From an uncultured Propionibacteriaceae bacterium (lineage in GTDB: Bacteria > Actinomycetota > Actinomycetes > Propionibacteriales > Propionibacteriaceae), in the NCBI GenBank assembly GCA_936924635.1, contig CAKZHP010000017.1, positions 1 through 8,511 of the forward strand: DNA of 8,511 nt, in the 5' to 3' direction. Positions 7,318-8,511 of this stretch are shown here, in pieces. The translations under genes were made by a program, and so were the position numbers. Numbering within the stretch: position 1 is the stretch's first letter; each line of letters opens with the position of its first letter. The notes under the pieces were generated by a model. It was given only the letters and a program-made list of their open reading frames with translations. It was not told the origin of the DNA and did no database searches.

Positions 7318-8511
7318 CTACTGCGGGGGGCGGACGGTGATCGTGGCCCCGTCGCCGAGGTCGACGACGGCACCGATCCCGACCTCTACGGGGGTGCCAG
7401 GCACCATCCGGCTCGGAGGGCGGCCTGGCAGCACCAGCATGGTGCCGTTCGTCGAGTGGAGGTCGGTCACCGTGATCGCCCAGTCCTTCGCCGCGAACCG
7501 CACGTGCGTGCGGCTGATGTCGCTGTTGGGGCTGGGCACCGGCAGCAGGATGGGGTTGTTGTCCCCCTGCTGGGCGGCCGGAGAGCGCCCGACCAGCACC
7601 ACGTCGGTCAGCTGGGCCGTCGCCCCGCCCGCCGTCTGGAGCGTCGCCAGCACCGGTCGCGCCACAAGCCGTGGGTTGGCGGTGTCGACGCGCGCGCCGC
7701 ACCGCAGGCACGTGGCCTGCCGGGGCGGGTTGGCGTGCCCCGCGTTGCACGTCGCAGCCAGCACCAGACCAGGGCCCTGGCTGGCCTGGGCGGCGCTCGG
7801 CTTGTGCGTGGCGGCGAGGCCGGTCGAGAAGACGGTCCCGTCGCTGGCGCTGCTGGAGGAGGCGGCCAGGTCTGGCCGTGACGTGGGGTCATCGGCTCGT
7901 CCGGCCGGCACGGAGGGGGGCGACGGCAGGGCGGAGGGTGACTGGAGGGACGGCATCACGGGCTGGCCTGGGGCCGACCCTGGGAACGGCCCCGCCGGCC
8001 CCCCCTGGAGGCCCGTCTGGAAGCGAGGGTCGTTCTGCTGCCCGGCTGGCTGGAACCGCGGATCGGGGTGCGGACCGCCCGGGTGCGGACCGCCCGGCTG
8101 CGGCGGCGCCTGGTGCGGGAACCCACGGCCGGCGTCCTGCGGCGACCAGCCGCCCTCGCCGTTCGACCACGGCCCCGGCTGGGCGGGGTTCTGCGTGCCC
8201 TGCTGCGGCAGCCCCGGCTGGCCCGGCTGCTGCGGATGGCCGGGGCGGGCAGGACCGGGCTGTCCCTGGACGTTCTGGCCGAAGCCGTTCTGGGCTCCGT
8301 ACGCAGGCGCAGGCCCGAACGGCTGGCCCTGAGGGGCGTACGGCTGACCCTGCTGGCCGTACGGCTGACCTGGCGGGGCGAACGGAGACTGGCTGGGCTG
8401 GGCCCCGTACGGGGTTGGACCAGGATGCGGCCCCTGCTGGCCTGGCCGGGCCCCGTACGCGGACTCTCCCGGCCCGGGCTGACCGGCGCGGTCGTCCACG
8501 GGGAACGGGGG
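7318..8511 (-). CDS. FHA domain protein with Pro/Gly/Gln-rich region and zinc-ribbon-like motif (5' partial)
   Basis: Likely a cytoplasmic phospho-reader: FHA domains bind phosphothreonine peptides, usually products of Ser/Thr kinases. Residues are counted from the GTG at 8499. Residues 1-185 are low-complexity and rich in Pro, Gly, Gln and Tyr, with recurring short units such as GQPYG, PYGAQ and GGPHP. Residues 186-240 are Ala/Ser-rich. C251, H255, C264 and C267 form a compact zinc-ribbon-like motif (CxxxH, then CxxC). The C-terminal FHA domain spans about 280-393 and keeps the core residues G304-R305, S329-R330-x-H332 and N351-G352, so ligand binding should be intact. The stop is TAG at 7320-7318. 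The GTG at 8499 has no Shine-Dalgarno and the frame stays open to the window edge (codons read PPFP before it), so the real start is probably outside and the protein is truncated here. No transmembrane segment is seen. The partner kinase is not in the window. Confidence 0.88.
   Translation of the reverse strand, partial: PPFPVDDRAGQPGPGESAYGARPGQQGPHPGPTPYGAQPSQSPFAPPGQPYGQQGQPYAPQGQPFGPAPAYGAQNGFGQNVQGQPGPARPGHPQQPGQPGLPQQGTQNPAQPGPWSNGEGGWSPQDAGRGFPHQAPPQPGGPHPGGPHPDPRFQPAGQQNDPRFQTGLQGGPAGPFPGSAPGQPVMPSLQSPSALPSPPSVPAGRADDPTSRPDLAASSSSASDGTVFSTGLAATHKPSAAQASQGPGLVLAATCNAGHANPPRQATCLRCGARVDTANPRLVARPVLATLQTAGGATAQLTDVVLVGRSPAAQQGDNNPILLPVPSPNSDISRTHVRFAAKDWAITVTDLHSTNGTMLVLPGRPPSRMVPGTPVEVGIGAVVDLGDGATITVRPPQ
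8066..8095 (-). repeat. Perfect 15-bp tandem duplication inside the FHA gene
   Basis: The 15-base unit gggtgcggaccgccc occurs twice back to back (8066-8080 and 8081-8095, plus strand). On the coding strand it encodes GGPHP twice, within the low-complexity region of the FHA protein. It is in frame, so gain or loss of units would change linker length without shifting the frame. Confidence 0.85.
8180..8499 (-). repeat. Imprecise GQPYG/PYGAQ-type low-complexity repeats in the FHA gene
   Basis: The coding strand gives degenerate units built from Gly, Gln, Pro and an aromatic: AYGARPG, PYGAQPS, PYGQQGQ, PYAPQGQ, PFGPAPAYGAQ, then Pro/Gln/Gly-rich runs. The segment gccgtacggctgacc recurs almost identically at about 8333-8347 and 8357-8371. 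The composition is typical of a disordered tether and not of a folded domain. Confidence 0.7.

Noticed and set aside
6854..7750. Minus-strand open frame bridging the FHA gene, spacer and giant gene in another phase
   Set aside because: The translation is Arg/Gly/Pro-rich with no domain, and it overlaps two well-supported genes in a different frame.
7304..8332. Plus-strand open frame opposite the FHA gene, with Gly/Pro/Cys-rich C-terminus
   Set aside because: The repetitive Gly/Cys/Pro pattern is just the complement of the Pro/Gly/Gln repeats of the FHA protein. The FHA frame has recognisable core motifs.

Overview
The window is GC-rich throughout (about 70% by eye). Codons end overwhelmingly in G or C, GTG starts are used, and TTA, CTA and TCA codons are almost absent. 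This points to a high-GC actinobacterium, but the genus cannot be fixed from the sequence alone. No rRNA, tRNA, CRISPR, insertion sequence or phage gene is visible, and no gene-free stretch exceeds about 100 bases.

All genes read on the minus strand, from high to low coordinates. (1) 8511-7318: the 3' part of a gene for a cytoplasmic protein with a long Pro/Gly/Gln-rich stretch, a small zinc-ribbon-like motif and a C-terminal FHA (phosphothreonine-reading) domain. Its true start lies outside the window. (2) 7218-1048: a giant gene of 2056 codons. It encodes a single-pass membrane protein with a short basic N-terminal tail, one transmembrane helix, a propeller-like beta region, and about 17 beta-sandwich modules of roughly 97 residues each. 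The first eleven modules are cadherin/bacterial-Ig-like and the last six are fibronectin type III or FN3-like. (3) 1027-56: a MoxR-family AAA+ ATPase with every core motif intact. (4) 59-1: the first codons of a further gene, coupled to MoxR by an ATGA overlap. By family synteny it is most likely a DUF58 protein.

The spacing suggests an operon: 98 bases from the FHA stop to the giant gene, 20 bases from there to MoxR, then a 4-base overlap. MoxR and DUF58 proteins are a known functional pairing. In actinobacteria they often sit near FHA proteins, Ser/Thr kinases and phosphatases. The inferred picture is a cell-envelope assembly or sensing module: a large extracellular repeat protein anchored by its N-terminus, a AAA+/DUF58 remodelling pair, and a phospho-reader on the cytoplasmic side. 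The biological role is not established by anything in the sequence.

The most useful detail is a start-site correction for the giant gene. A strong ribosome binding site, and a sharp boundary in rare-codon use, place the start at 7218 and not at the first in-frame GTG at 7257.
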